This document shows positions 47,578 through 59,159 of a stretch of DNA of 64,000 nt, one piece after another. Under the pieces are notes generated by a model, which saw only the letters and a program-made list of their open reading frames with translations, was not told the DNA's origin and searched no databases. A program made the translations under genes and the position numbers. How positions within the stretch are numbered: position 1 is the stretch's first letter; the number at the start of each line of letters is the position of its first letter. Source of the DNA: Corinectria fuckeliana (Eukaryota > Ascomycota > Sordariomycetes > Hypocreales > Nectriaceae); contig WPDH01000389.1 in NCBI GenBank assembly GCA_019137255.1, positions 1,412 to 65,411 of the forward strand. Reading direction: 5' to 3'.

Positions 47578-49648
47578 ATGAGTGGCGGCTCCTCCACCGT
47601 CGAGCACATCGACGCCGTCGACGCCTTCGCCCGCACCCTCTACGTGCGCGCCAAACACTCCGGCCTGGCCTTCGCCGACGCCGCCGCCGCCGTGCGCCAG
47701 CTGCACCTCGCCCTGCGCCACCTGCGCGTCGAGGCCGCCGACCAGGACTCGCTCCTCAACAGCCGCGTCCACGCCGCCTCCGCGCCCGCCTCCTCGCGCC
47801 GCCTGCGGCCCATGGTCGAGGACTGCGACTTCACCCTCGCCCAGCTCGAGTCCGTCTTGGACAAGCACGGCGACGGCCGCCCGGCCGGCGACGACCGTGC
47901 CCGCGACCGGAGCCTCGCCGTCGTGCGCTCCCGGCTCATGAGCGACAAGGCGAGCGTCGACATGTTCCTCGACACCGTCCAGCTGCAAAACCCTGCCAGC
48001 AAGCCGTACCAGGTCGATGGGCGCCAGCCCGGCCTCGAGGACATCAAGGACAAGGTCGACACCATCGCAAACAGGCTGTTCGTAGACCGCGACTACGGCT
48101 CTTTCAACGAGGACGAGGACAGCTTGTGGCTCGAGTTCAAGGCCGAGCTCGAAAAAGCTGGCTTTGCCCCCCAAGTCCTACGCAGACACAAGGTTCGTTT
48201 TTTTGTAGTTCACCTCGGATGGTTACCTCGAATACCCAATCTTAGATGCTAATCTTTGTGTCTCCCTCTAGGACATTCTCCGAGCTTACATCCGCGAACT
48301 CGAGTCCAACATGTCTGGTGGCACGTATCCCACCGTCCGCGGTCTGCTCGAGCGCGAGGCCAAGTCTATGCCCACGTCCCCCAAGGAGGTTCCAGCTTAC
48401 AACGCCAACGAAAAGTACTTTGTTGGCATCAAGGATGAGCGTCGAATGCCCGATCTGGCCCCGGTGAACGAGAACATTTCCACCTCGCCCCAGGACACGA
48501 CAAGCGAACCGGGCGACTCGCTGGCCCTCATCTCGACACGGGATCTCATGGCAATGGATACCCTCAACTCTGACATGGCCGGCCTGAATCTGCAGCAGCA
48601 GCAGCAACCGCAACAGCACAGCATCTCGCCGTCAGGCGCTGGCCAGAGATACCTCCCTTCCAACACGGCAGGCTCCCTGCCCGGCCCCGAACTATCCAGC
48701 TCGCCAAACTCGCACCCCCTCGGGGCATCGCCTCGGTCCGTCCCCCCGCTGCCGCCATACGTCCACGGCGGCGGCCCCCCCGCATACGGCGCCAGCCCGG
48801 GCACGACCCGTCTCGCCCCGGACCGCTACGGGCAGGAGATCCCCGCCGAAGCGCAATGGACCAAGATACGGCGCACCCTCGTCAGCCCCGAGGTCCTCGA
48901 GCGCGCAGGCGTGCGGTACGAGGCCCGGCCGGAGTACGTCGCCATCCTGGGCCGCCTCTCGCGGGAGCAGATCGCGGAGTACGCGCGCCAAAGCGCCGAA
49001 GCTCGCGCCGCCCGCTCTGGCCGGCGTTTGCCGCCTCGCCGGTCCGAACGCCGCGGGCGCCATCGTGATGCCGAGCGCGCAGACTCCAAGAGTAGCCGCG
49101 ACGACGACGATGACAGCGCCCTCACCGACGAGAGCGACTCCACCGGCGACGAATACGAGCAGACGTACGAAAAGGGAACTAAGAGCTACCCCTTCGTCGT
49201 CAGCCCCCCGCCCAAGAAGAACAGGACCTCGCCGTCCAGCACCGTCCTCCCCAAGCCCATCCTCAAGAACCGCAACGAGAACCACGTGCGCTTCGACCCG
49301 GAGCCGCACGAGGTCGAGTCGCGCACCTCGCGCTCGCTCAAGGACGACCGGGACGACCGGGACGACCGGCGCCGCGACCGGTCCTCCCGCCGCTCTGGCC
49401 GGGAAAGCTCGCGCCGGTACTCGGACAGCGCGGACCAGCGCGAGCGGCACCGCGACAGGCACGGCGGTGGCGCCGGCGATTACTACGGCAGCAGCAAGCG
49501 GCACCACCGGAGCGACCGCCGCGCATCGAGGCGGGATGATCGCACGTCTCGGAAGAAGGTCTGGGGCGAGACGCTCGGGGCCGTGGGCATTGGTGGAGCG
49601 GCTGTGAGTCTTATCAGTGTACTTGCCGAGGCAGCTTCCGTCGTGTAG
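47578..49648 (+). CDS. DUF8035-type fungal protein, basic Arg-rich C-terminus
   Basis: The inferred model is 47578-48192 joined to 48272-49648, about 663 residues. The 79 bp intron (donor GTTCGT, branch GCTAATC, acceptor CTCTAG) joins HK to DILRAYIREL in phase 0. The N-terminal 230 residues are helical (VEHIDAVDAFARTLYVRAKH; DFTLAQLESVLDKHG) and resemble the N-terminal regulator-like domains of fungal signalling proteins. The middle contains DRYGQEIPAEAQWTKIRRT, followed by LVSPEVLERAGVRYEARPEY, the stretch I associate with DUF8035. The C-terminus is rich in Arg/Asp/Ser (three GACGACCGG units at about 49349-49375) and ends in a hydrophobic patch VWGETLGAVGIGGAAVSLIS. Its function is unknown to me. 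I use the ATG at 47578; the reading frame upstream is only the trinucleotide repeat. The long antisense frame is a GC-rich shadow. Confidence 0.85.
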
Positions 49649-50073
49649 GGAGCCCACCACACGCGACTTCTTTTCACTGTCGCCGTCGATTTCTTTTAGT
49701 TTCTTTCATTTGTCTTTTCTGGGCTTGTTTACGGAATGCGTATCGTACCGCCACCCACGCAGAGGTTCAGACGTAGTTGGTATTGGATTACAGGACATGC
49801 AATGCGTGTAAGAAAATTGGGCGGCTCCTTGTACGTTTTTGTGTAGGATTTTCTTTTGTGCTATCATGATGAGAAAACGATTGCTCATGGCTCGGCTGGG
49901 CCGGTGGTTATCTCGTATTTATGAAATATTGATGGAAGATAGATACCCGAATGTTATCAATTGGAACGAGCCTTTTACTTCGCTTGCAAAGACGAGGACA
50001 TAGTTTGAGGCCATAGTGAATAGATGCTCGTATATGTAGCTGAAACTATATTCAGAAAGACGCAGACATGTCT
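49649..50073. other. Convergent 3' region
   Basis: This is 425 bp of AT-richer DNA between the 3' ends of the DUF8035-type gene (+) and the mitochondrial-type gene (-). It is probably both 3' UTRs. No other feature was seen. Confidence 0.55.
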
Positions 50074-52290
50074 TTATTTTCTCAACTCTTTCTCTAGATC
50101 TCTCCACCACTCCATCTCATGGTTGGACTCCTGGGGATCCCCCAAGGCCCTTGTCCTCCCTCGCGGTCTGCGCTTCTTCTCGGCTATCCTTAATCGCCTG
50201 GTCATAGGCCACTCGTATCCCGGCGCTTCTGGGTCTAGCTCTCCGCGTCTTATGCGCGCTCTGACCTCCATACTGCCCAGCATCTGGGGCAGCGTGGTAC
50301 GGACCTGGTTTGCCCAATCAAAGCGGCGCTCAATGTTGGGGCGTGTTAAACAGACGCGGCCCCAAGCAGTGCGGTAGATGACTTGGTAGGCGAAGAAGTC
50401 ACCGAACTCGTCGATTAGGTTTGGGATGTCGACTTGCATGAAGGGCCCCTGGCGTCGGTGTCTGACTAGGGAGGCGCTCTTGAGCAGGTTGGTGAAGAGG
50501 GCGTTGGTGTGATACCACACGTACTCCTTGCGTATCTCTATCTGTCTACGCTGATGGGTGAGCACGGTTACACCTTGGAGGAGCTCATCAAAGACGAGCT
50601 TCTCATGCTCCTCCTCAATGCGACGGTAGTAAGGGACCACCTCGCTGCGAATGAGGCCGATGGCGTTGTCTAGGAGACCCTCTTTGACGAGGGCTTTGAT
50701 GTAGACGGTGTAGTCGTCAAAGGTAGGCTTAACGTTGAACGGCTCGGATGTCATGATATTCCAGACATCGAGAACATGTTTAGCCCGGAACGAGTTGACC
50801 TTGTAGTTGCCCTGGAGACGGCGCATGGGTTGTAGAGGCTTAGAGGCATTGACGTACGTCCAGTTCAGGAGGTTCGACCATGTTTCGTGGGGGATAGGGA
50901 TGTTGTAACTGCTTGACACATGAACGAGGAGTTTGATGGCTGCGTTGATGCGGGAGATGGAGCAGAAGCTCTCGACAATGGCGTGGAGGAGCCTCTCGGT
51001 GGGCTCTCGGGGGTTGCCATCACGGAACTTCTTGCCGCGGGTGAGAACGATGGCCTCGCCCGTCTTCGTATCCTCCTTGAGGCTGACTTGGAAGCCTCGA
51101 CCGAGTACGACACCTTTCATATTGGCCACAGAGCTGGACCTCGAGAACATGATCAGGGTGGAGCAGAGGAGCTCCTCGTTGAGAAGCACGCCGTACAACT
51201 TTGATCTGGTCCAGTGATCGCGAGTCCTGAACTTGAGGCGGGTGAACATGCGGAGGTCCTGATGGAGGCGCAGCAGACTACGGTTGTATGGCATTCTGCG
51301 GAAGGCGCTCAGGCTGTATCTCATACGCTCCATACGCCAGAGGGCAGAGGGGGGGTAACGTTGCCGTGCGCTGTGTGTCTCGCGCGCCGTCACGGCAACG
51401 CGAGCGCGGTCGAACTGGTAGTACAGAGGTTCAATGTAGAACAGGGCCTTGGTAAGCTCGACCCAGGTAGCAGTGTTGCGACGATTCGCTAGACCGTGCT
51501 CGGAAATGGATCGAAAGAATTTTGTGGCAGCCCAGGGGTCGACGGCGGCGCCTGCACAGCGGATGCAGACCTCGTAGTCTTGGATAAGCATCTCGCGTTG
51601 GGCGAGGTGGCGGGCGTTTACGACAACCTTGACTGCATCGAGGACCATGCGATACTGTTTGCGGACGCCGAACTGGTCAACGAGATCCCTGAGGTCGCTG
51701 AATTGGATCTGGCCAAGGGCAATGTTGAGGCCATGAGCGACATCATGAGCAGGATTCGCGACGGGGTCGACCCAACGCAGGATCTCAGAGAAGGTAGCGA
51801 CTGGCAGCTCACGTAGCTGGACCAGAGCTGAATCGGTATCTCTGTAGTTGTAGTTCAAGTATTTGGCCCATTCGAGGAACGCAGGGATGATCCGAGGCAC
51901 ATCGCGACATTGGATGGCCTGGAGGAGCAGGTCGAGGGGCGTGGGAACACCTGGCCACTCCGCGCCATAATCGCAGAACCTCGAGTCAGGGAACCTCGAG
52001 ATCAGGTTCGAAGTAGACAGAGAAGACGGAGGAGCTAAAGCCGAGGACGAAGCCGAAAACGAAGCCGAGAACGAAGCCGGGTACAATGTCGAGGATCCGG
52101 CCAAATTATCTGTTGTTGATGCTAGGTTTGCTAACCATCGTCGCTGATCCACAGCGGGTCGATGCCTTATCGGTGGGTCGAGGATCGGGAGCTGGAGCGG
52201 TAGCTGGAGCAGTAGCGCGGCGGCGGAGGGTGGAGAAGGTGAGAGGCAGGCGAGACGAGGGCCTCGCGAGAGGAACCGACCCTGTGGCAT
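50074..52290 (-). CDS. Probable mitochondrial helical-repeat (PPR-like) expression factor
   Basis: This is a single exon of 738 residues from the ATG at 52290. The first 30 residues (MPQGRFLSRGPRLACLSPSP) carry Arg, Ser and Ala and almost no acidic residues, fitting a mitochondrial presequence. An Ala/Ser repeat ASFSASFSASSSA follows (near 52030-52080). The body is alpha-helical with pairs such as FSEILRWVDPV, VLDAVKVVVNARHLAQREML, TFDDYTVYIKALVKEGLLDN and WSNLLNWTYVNASKPL, in the style of pentatricopeptide-like repeats. The C-terminal segment FFAYQVIYRTAWGRVCLTRP is distinctive. Fungal proteins of this kind (ATPase expression and mitochondrial mRNA translation factors) bind organelle transcripts in the matrix. 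I cannot assign a specific member. The gene is divergent from lsm3, with 431 bp between the start codons. Confidence 0.75.
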   Translation of the reverse strand: MPQGRFLSRGPRLACLSPSPPSAAALLLQLPLQLPILDPPIRHRPAVDQRRWLANLASTTDNLAGSSTLYPASFSASFSASSSALAPPSSLSTSNLISRFPDSRFCDYGAEWPGVPTPLDLLLQAIQCRDVPRIIPAFLEWAKYLNYNYRDTDSALVQLRELPVATFSEILRWVDPVANPAHDVAHGLNIALGQIQFSDLRDLVDQFGVRKQYRMVLDAVKVVVNARHLAQREMLIQDYEVCIRCAGAAVDPWAATKFFRSISEHGLANRRNTATWVELTKALFYIEPLYYQFDRARVAVTARETHSARQRYPPSALWRMERMRYSLSAFRRMPYNRSLLRLHQDLRMFTRLKFRTRDHWTRSKLYGVLLNEELLCSTLIMFSRSSSVANMKGVVLGRGFQVSLKEDTKTGEAIVLTRGKKFRDGNPREPTERLLHAIVESFCSISRINAAIKLLVHVSSSYNIPIPHETWSNLLNWTYVNASKPLQPMRRLQGNYKVNSFRAKHVLDVWNIMTSEPFNVKPTFDDYTVYIKALVKEGLLDNAIGLIRSEVVPYYRRIEEEHEKLVFDELLQGVTVLTHQRRQIEIRKEYVWYHTNALFTNLLKSASLVRHRRQGPFMQVDIPNLIDEFGDFFAYQVIYRTAWGRVCLTRPNIERRFDWANQVRTTLPQMLGSMEVRARIRRGELDPEAPGYEWPMTRRLRIAEKKRRPRGRTRALGDPQESNHEMEWWRDLEKELRK

Positions 52291-52721
52291 GGCACAATGG
52301 CAGCCGTCATGGGGTTGAAAACGTCAAAAAGCGACGCCGTAGATGAGGAGAAGAAACAATGGCACCGACGGTCTCGGTTGGAGAAGGAGAATGTAATTAA
52401 TAACCTGCCGTGTAACGCAAATCGCCCACGCAGCCTCCGCAGGTGGGCGACGGATACAAGGATACAAGACCAAAGTGTGGGGTAAAACATCGGCATAAAT
52501 GCATACAGTCCCCGCTGAATGTATTCTTCCCACAGCGGTGCAGCCGAAGATTTCCCATCCATGGCTAGAATCGTCTTTTGCACCAAATCTACGAAGGGCC
52601 CTGTCGACAACCTCAAGCCGCCCACCCCCCTGACTCTCACACCCCCTGCTAAGGCTCAACCTCCAGGGACATTATACAGCACATAAGGAAGACTCACTGT
52701 GAGCCCTTTGAGATTCTCACC
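52291..52721. promoter_or_regulatory. Bidirectional promoter, mitochondrial-type gene / lsm3
   Basis: The 431 bp separate two divergent start codons and must contain both promoters. No individual site is assigned. Confidence 0.6.
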
Positions 52722-53185
52722 ATGGCCGACGCTGGCGAGGAGACCCACCATGTATCGGAGCCCCTCGATCTCGTGAGGCTCCTGCTCAACGAGGTTGTGT
52801 TTGTCAAGCTGCGAGGAGATCGCGAGCTCAAGGGAAAGCTTCACGTGAGTCTTGTTCCCACTTGAGACTTGAGAGTATAAGAGCCCTGGCGCTGACACTC
52901 CTGATAGGCCTACGACAGCCATTGCAACCTGGTCCTGGGTGAGGTGGAGGAGACCATCTACACAGTTGATGAGGATGACGAGGACGAGGAGATCAAGGTG
53001 AGCCGTTAGTCTCTCATCTACGCTAGGATCATAAATGCTAACGATACCTGAAGACCATTAGTCGGAAATCTGAGATGTTGTTTGTGAGAGGTGAGTTGTA
53101 GTAGTCACGAGTCGCGCTGTTGTTTCACTAACGCGCTGCTGCAGGCGATAGTGTTGTCCTTATTTCTCCTCAGGTTCCCTTCTAG
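52722..53185 (+). CDS. lsm3: U6 snRNA-associated Sm-like protein LSm3
   Basis: The inferred model is 52722-52844, 52908-52997, 53054-53090 and 53145-53185, giving 96 residues, the family length. All three introns (63, 56 and 54 bp) have GT-AG ends. Sm motif 1 is spread over VSEPLDLVRLLLNEVVFVKL, DRELKGKLH and AYDSHCNLVLGEVEET. Sm motif 2 is KSEMLFVRGDSVVLISPQ. The acidic insert YTVDEDDEDEE between them is typical of LSm3. LSm3 belongs to the nuclear LSm2-8 ring that binds the U6 3' end and to the cytoplasmic LSm1-7 ring that promotes mRNA decapping. An intron-dense small gene like this is easily missed, because no single exon is over 125 bases. Confidence 0.95.
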
Positions 53186-54089
53186 AGTGCTGGAGCGGCA
53201 ATCCCACGGCATCATACGTCGCATCTCCCCAGTGAAGAGGTTCTTGGACTGAGAGTGCATTGTCATCGCTTCGGCGGTGGAACTTGCTGCCAGCTAGTGC
53301 TTCACATACATAGACGGGCATGAGAGTCACTGGCCGAATTTCAAGACGACGAGTTGAGCCGACTCGTTGGCCAAAGGATTTGGCTTCCGTATCCTGCACA
53401 TGCCTGCCGAGAGTGTGGCATGGAATGCAGCTTGTGGGTACGGATGATTGATTAGCGGACGTATTATCCTCCTCGTTGATATCTCGGGGAACCATTTACG
53501 ACACAACACATAGTTAATAACCACAACTACAAGCCCGCTGTATTGGAACTATGATCTCGCTTGACCTGATGCTTGAGCGAAGCACGGGCTGGAGTAGACT
53601 TCTTAGCTCTCCCCTTCCTTGATTTCATTAGCCACCTTAGCTTCATGAAATGAGAAATGAGGCTTGGTGCTTTGACGTACTCTTAAATGCGGTATGAAGA
53701 TGCCGGGGTTTCATGAAACGATGTCAAGGTCGAATTATTTCAATGGCTCGTGCGTCACCTGCCGTAGCTCTTATCGATAATCGTGCTGGTGAGTAACACC
53801 CCGCGCATTGCCGGTCCAGCCAACGCCACTTCATCCAGAAACCTTCCGTGTTCCGACTCCGTCTATGACTCTTCTTGTCACGACGTCACTTCACTTCAGT
53901 CAGCCGGCGAGAGAGGCGCAGCCAATCAGGCATTCACCTCTCGCTCTTGAGTACTTATTGTTCCTTGGCCAGACCACCGTCGGAAAGTCGTCACCTCTCC
54001 TGGCAACTCCAATGATAACTCGAATACCTCTGTGATCCATCTGTGATGCAGCAAACCCGCATGCCCTCACCGTTACTGTGTCGCTTACA
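53186..54089. other. Spacer between lsm3 and the GTPase gene
   Basis: This is about 0.9 kb holding the lsm3 3' UTR and the GTPase promoter. A minus-strand frame of 111 codons overlaps the end of lsm3 and has no recognisable features. Confidence 0.5.
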
Positions 54090-56216
54090 ATGTCGAACTT
54101 CCCGACGAAGCCGCTGGCGCATGAGAGGCGCAAGGGGGAGTCGGCAAGTCCTGTCCTACAACTCTGCTATTACTAAAGCTAAAAATGACTGACTAGGCTC
54201 TGAACGACTTCGCCGAGTACGTTGAACAGCAGCAGAACCTCCGCTACCCAACCGCAAAAACCGCCTCCGTTGCCATCGAGGTCCCCCCTACCACGACGGA
54301 CGCCAATGAGCAACACCATGCTGAACTCGACGAACTTTTTGACAACCTCGACCTCGCTGACTCTGCACCGCGGGTTCCCCTCAAAGAACTACTCCTGGAC
54401 TCCAACGAAACCTCGCTGAAGCAGCTAGAGAACCTCGTTGCCGAGCGGATAGAGGAAGGGTTTGGCGAGGCCGTCTTTGAGCTTGGCCACGAGAATAACG
54501 GCGACTCTATGCATCTGACTGCGGACGAGTGGGACCTTGCATACAAGACTTTGGAAGTCACTGCGAAGCGAGTACGCGCCAATTGCAATCTCCTATTGAC
54601 GAAAAACGTGGGTGGTGACAAGGAGGCCGCCTGCACGAGCGAGAAGACTCCCAAGGACAAAAGCTGTAGCGGAAAGGTCCTGATCCGACAGGTCCCCGCT
54701 CATATAGAAGATGTTATTGAGACTCGAATAGCGGTAGTGGGCAATGGTAAGATGGCGCGAGGTTTACTTGCCATGATCGGTGTTAACAACTGGCAGTCGA
54801 CGCTGGAAAGAGCTCCATGCTGGGGGTATTAGTCAAAGGAGACCTCGACGACGGCCGAGGTAAGGCTCGAGTCAGCTTGTTCCGCCACAAGCACGAGATT
54901 GAAACAGGACGTACCAGCTCTGTCAGCATGGAGATTATGGGGTTTGACACTTTGGGACATGTCATCACCTCTGATATCCCCGGACGTAAGTCTTTAATAG
55001 CTCACCAAGTGTCGTGTATCCCCTAACGACTCTGTCAGGCAAGCTCTCGTGGGAGGAAATCGGCAAGCGGAGCGCCAAGGTCATCACCTTCACTGACTTG
55101 GCCGGTCATGAAAAGTACTTGCGAACGACTGTCTTTGGGCTGCTCTCCAGCAGCCCCAACTACTGCCTGCTTATGGTTGCGGCGAACAACGGTCTTATTG
55201 GCATGAGCAAGGAGCACCTGGGTATTGCCCTCGCGCTCAATGTTCCCGTGATGGTTGTTGTGACCAAGATCGACATTTGTCCGCCCAACATCCTCGAGGA
55301 GACCATCACGCAGATTACGAAGATCATGAAGAGTCCCGGCGCGCGCAAGATTCCCACCTTCATCAAGAATCGCGAAGAGTGCATCAACACGGCATCCCAG
55401 TTTGTCAGCCAGCGTATCTGCCCCGTATTCCTCGTGTCCAACGTCACAGGCGAGAATCTCGATCTCGTCCGGACCTTTTTGAACATCCTCCCGCACCACG
55501 GACGATACAACTCGGATGCGCCATTCGAGTTCCACGTCAATGACACCTTCTCGGTCCCCTTCACCGGGACTGTGGTCTCGGGTATCATCAAGTCAGGGGT
55601 AATTCACGAGGGCGACGCTGTGTTGGTCGGCCCGGATTCCCTCGGAAACTTCACTCCCACGGCGATTCGTTCCATTGAGCGCAAGAGGATCCGAGTCCCG
55701 GCTGCTTCGGCAGGACAGTCGGCCTCGTTTGCCTTGAAGAAGGTGAAGCGTAAGGATGTTAGAAAGGGCATGGTTGTGCTGCCAAAGATCGAGGGTCAGC
55801 CAATTCCCAGGGTACACCGAGAATTCATAGCCGAGGGTGAGTGATTCAACTTGACGTTTCCTTTAATGATAGTGACTAACCTTGCTTCAGTTTTGATCCT
55901 ATCACACGCTACAACCATCAAGACCAAATATCAGGCCATGCTGCACGTAGGCCCTGTCTCCCAGACTTGCGCCATCATCGATATCGACCGCGAACTCATC
56001 CGCACGGGTGACCGCGCGACCGTTGCCTTCCGTTTCGTCCAGCGCCCCGAGTATCTCACTCCCGGCGACCGCCTACTCTTCCGAGAAGGCCGCACCAAAG
56101 GGCTCGGCATTGTCAAGTCGGTCGGCTACGACCCAGCGCACCCTCTAATGCCTAAGACGGCAGACGAGGACGACCAGAGCCAGGAGTCGCCACAGGAAGT
56201 CAAGGTCGGGGCTTAA
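54090..56216 (+). CDS. GTPBP1/GTPBP2-type translational GTPase (EF-Tu superfamily)
   Basis: The inferred model is 54090-54143, 54197-54746, 54797-54985, 55039-55836 and 55891-56216, about 638 residues. Intron 1 appears to be GC-AG (GCAAGT donor); the others are GT-AG. The P-loop VGNVDAGKSSMLGVL (about 200-214) is created by splicing, a V codon being split by intron 2. G3 is DLAGHEKYLRTTVFG (about 284) and G4 is VVTKIDICPP (about 340). Domain II follows (FEFHVNDTFSVPFTGTVVSG), then VLIL SHATTIKTKYQAMLH and a domain III end with RPEYLTPGDRLLFREG. The N-terminal 190 residues are acidic and helical. GTPBP1/2 proteins bind aminoacyl-tRNA in GTP form and in animals act in ribosome rescue and mRNA surveillance. 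The fungal role is inferred only. It converges on the Zn2Cys6 gene 205 bp away. Confidence 0.9.
54144..54196 (+). other. GC-AG intron 1 of the GTPase gene
   Basis: Exon 1 must end in phase 0 to join GESALNDFAEY. The only donor that does this after GAG TCG is GCAAGT, the consensus form of minor GC-AG introns. The acceptor is GACTAG before GCTCTG. The two GT choices nearby give stops or a wrong frame. Confidence 0.65.
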
Positions 56217-56421
56217 ACGGAGTCTCCTGTAAGGACTAGGGTGCAAGGAGATTTAGGATTCACAGTGCGGCCTCGATGATACCATGGATAGTGTTTAGGA
56301 TAGCGGCGTTTCGGGTCGGTCATATTTGTTTCAGTGCTCTGTCTTTGAGGAAGAATTATTTCATTAGGTATTCTTCTGTTCGACAGCTTTCGGCCGATAA
56401 CTGCATCAGTGGTGTTCTTTA

Positions 56422-57973
56422 TCACACCTCTCCGCCTAGTTGTACAGTCTGTCCATCCGTAACACCTAATACTCTGCTCACGGTCTTCTCATATCTGCCC
56501 GGCCCCTTGAAAAACACTGCCTTTGGAAACTCCAACAACTCCATCATCATCGGGTCATCAGCACACTCCCTCTCCAGATAGGTGCAAATAGCCTGCCCCT
56601 CGACCTGCGCCCGCCGGTTCAGCCACCACCTCTTGAACCCCACGACCTTGGCGTACCAGTACGACAGGAGCAGCATCGCCCGCGGGTCCTTGTCCTCCAG
56701 CAGCCGCCGGAACCGCGGGTCCAGCTGGCTCAGGAACGACAGGAACTGGATCACCGTGTCGTCGTTGAGCTCGCGGTGCAGCAGCTGCGCGAGCAACGAC
56801 GCCGCCACGTGGTACGGGTTCGTGCGCGCCGACGACGACGGCGACGCCAGGCCGCACAGCGCGTACAGCGGCGAGGGCAGCGCCGTCGGCGGGATGGGCA
56901 GCAGGCCGTTGGGCGAGGCCAGGCGCGCGTGGTCGGCCAGCAGCGGGTGGAAGATGCTGTCGGGCCGCGAGGGGTCGGCGATGTCCCAGACGACCTTCTT
57001 GCCGTCGCTCATCTTCAGCCAGTCGAGGTCCTCCGGGGACGGGTCCTTGAGCGGCCACGCGGCGGCCGGGCCGGCGGGGGCCGAGCCGGCGAAGGCGAAG
57101 GCGGCGGCGCCGAGGATGGCGGCGGCGGCCCACAGCGCGTCGCGGCGCGAGCCGGCCAGGGCCACCGGAGAGGCTCGGGCGGCGCTGGCGAGGTTGCGGT
57201 GGAAGAGCGCGGTGCCGTGGTACCAGTGGAAGGCCAGCGCGGAGCGGTGGGCGGCCGAGGTCGCCGCGGCGGACAGGTGGGAGTCGTGGAGGAGGGAGAA
57301 GGCGAGGAAGACGTGGAGGAGGTAGGGGTTCTAGACGAGCGCGTCAGCTGGGAGAACAGAAGCAAAGAGGTAGGACGTGATGCAAAGACAAGAGAGAGAC
57401 AAGAAATACGGACCGTGACCCCCAATGCAAACGCCCCCTCCGTATACAGATGCCTCGTGCTAGCACTCCCCACCGTCAGCACCGTCCTGGAGCGAAAGCG
57501 CTCGAGCACCGCAAAGTCGGCCGCGCGCATCTCGTAGCTGCCCCCGGCGGCCCCGGCGACGGGCCCGGCGACGGGGATGCGCAGCCCGGGCAACGGCGCC
57601 GGGAGCTCCCGTCCCGGGGCCGGTATCGGGATCGGGGTCGCCGCGCCGTCCAGGGTCAGCTTCAGGGTTCCCGCGCCGCCGGCGCTCCGGGCGAGCTGCA
57701 GCGCCGGGGCGGAGCGCGCGTAGCTGCAGACGAAGCCCGAGGCCGTGCAGCGCTTGCAGGATGGTTTGAATTCGTCGCACTAGAAAGGGGAGGGAGGGGG
57801 CGAAGTTTGGATTAGCTTGAGAAGATGAAAGACGGTGGATGAAGGGAAACACGGGGAGGGCCAACCTTGACGCTTCGCAGTTTGCAGTTGCCGCATCCCA
57901 GCCGGGACTTGCGATGCGGTTTGCGCTGGCGGGCCAAGGCCGTTTCCAACAGGCCCTCTTCTCGTGCGGCCAT
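56422..57973 (-). CDS. Zn2Cys6 binuclear-cluster transcription factor
   Basis: The inferred model is complement(56422-57330, 57414-57779, 57866-57973), about 460 residues. Exon 1 encodes MAAREEGLLETALARQ and the start of the zinc cluster, CGNCKLRSVK. The 86 bp intron (donor GTTGGC, branch GCTAATC, acceptor TCTAG) joins it to CDEFKPSCKRCTASGFVC. Together these give the exact C-x2-C-x6-C-x6-C-x2-C-x6-C spacing. The second intron (83 bp, GTCCGT...GTCTAG) joins FALGVT to NPYLLHVFLAFSLLHDSHLS. That region, plus ALWAAAAILGAAAFAFA and LLLSYWYAKVVGF, is the helical C-terminal regulatory region common in short fungal C6 regulators (sterol-regulator-like group). Such proteins bind CGG-containing sites in the nucleus. 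The target genes are unknown and no biosynthetic genes lie nearby. Confidence 0.9.
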
Positions 57974-59159
57974 GGCGAGGATGAGCTTGTTGTGGCCCGG
58001 AGATATCGGAGCTTACGCAGCCTGCGCACTGGCTGGCTGGCTACCTCAGACGGCTGTGAGGGGGGGGCTGGACGACCTAATGGATGGCGGTCACGAAAAC
58101 GTCTCGTAAGAGCTGCGTGCTTGATCTGACGGTTGGTTCAGAGCTCCATTCTCGTGAGGTTGAAGGCGGCAGACACGGTCAGTCAATCGCCAACCACTCG
58201 GCGCTCTGAAGAGGGAACTAGGACTAGCTGAAAGGATACACGGCTAGTGACATCATGCACCAATCATCTACCATCAGCCCTACAGCCCCGGTCTTGTTCT
58301 CTCTCACAAAAGAACCCGACCACATCTCGTCGTCGCCACTCACTCAGAACTCCTCCGGCAATTTCGGCATTTTTCAAGTCCACCTTTACCTGTCATCTCA
58401 CTTCTTCACCGCGTCGTCAATCCCCGAGACAGACAAATCAGGTTGGCTCCATAGGACCTTTGCTAGACTCGTGCTCACGACTACATATGGCAGCCCCACG
58501 CAAGTAGTATTCTCAGAAACCCCCCCAAAGGCTACCAGACCCCTAGGTGAAACTTCCCCATGGCTAGACCGCAGGGGCTCGTTCGCTTTATGCGCCGGCT
58601 CAAGTTGAAATAGAGTCGCCTGAACCAAGAGGGCGTGTCGCTTCCCGCGGCACGTAGATCAGTTGGAAACACTCAAAACATTGCACAGCAAGTCTAGTTC
58701 ATAAGATAGACAAGGAATGGTTCATTCATAATATGGTATCTGAAAAAGTGTGTATGCCTGTGCCTCCTGGATGCGTCCATGTCCATATGGTCCCGAAATA
58801 ACCCCCATGTACAAAACCTCCTATCCAAGGTGTCATGACAATGACCCATGCGTGCCTCTTCTCCCATTTTCTATGTAAAACTCCAGGTTCTATCAGAGAA
58901 CCAGGCAAAAAAGCAGATAACCAAACGCCGCCAGTGTTCCATGCATTGACATTGACCTTAAATGTTCGCAGCATCTCATCCCATGCAGCTCGTATGATTG
59001 ATGTAATAGACAGTTTGACAAAAGAAAAACATTAGAGTAGATGCTGGTTTCGTTGGAAAACATCATCGGATGTGTTTGTGGTTGTGGCTTTTGAGTCGCG
59101 CTCAGCGGGTCTGAACACCAGGATCCGAAATCACATCACACTTGGGCGGCTAGCGCTTT
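57974..59159. other. Promoter of the Zn2Cys6 gene and 3' flank of the arrestin gene
   Basis: This is 1.2 kb with no supportable gene. The part nearest 57974 is the Zn2Cys6 promoter and leader. The AT-richer part from about 58640 should be the 3' UTR of the arrestin-type gene. Confidence 0.55.

Noticed and set aside
47329..48174. 281-codon antisense ORF with a poly-Cys run
   Set aside because: The Cys run is the reverse translation of the CAA/CAG repeat. The remainder is antisense to the DUF8035-type exon 1.
48692..49660. 322-codon ORF antisense to the DUF8035-type gene
   Set aside because: Its Ala/Val/Arg-rich composition mirrors the codons of the sense strand. It is a GC-rich shadow frame.
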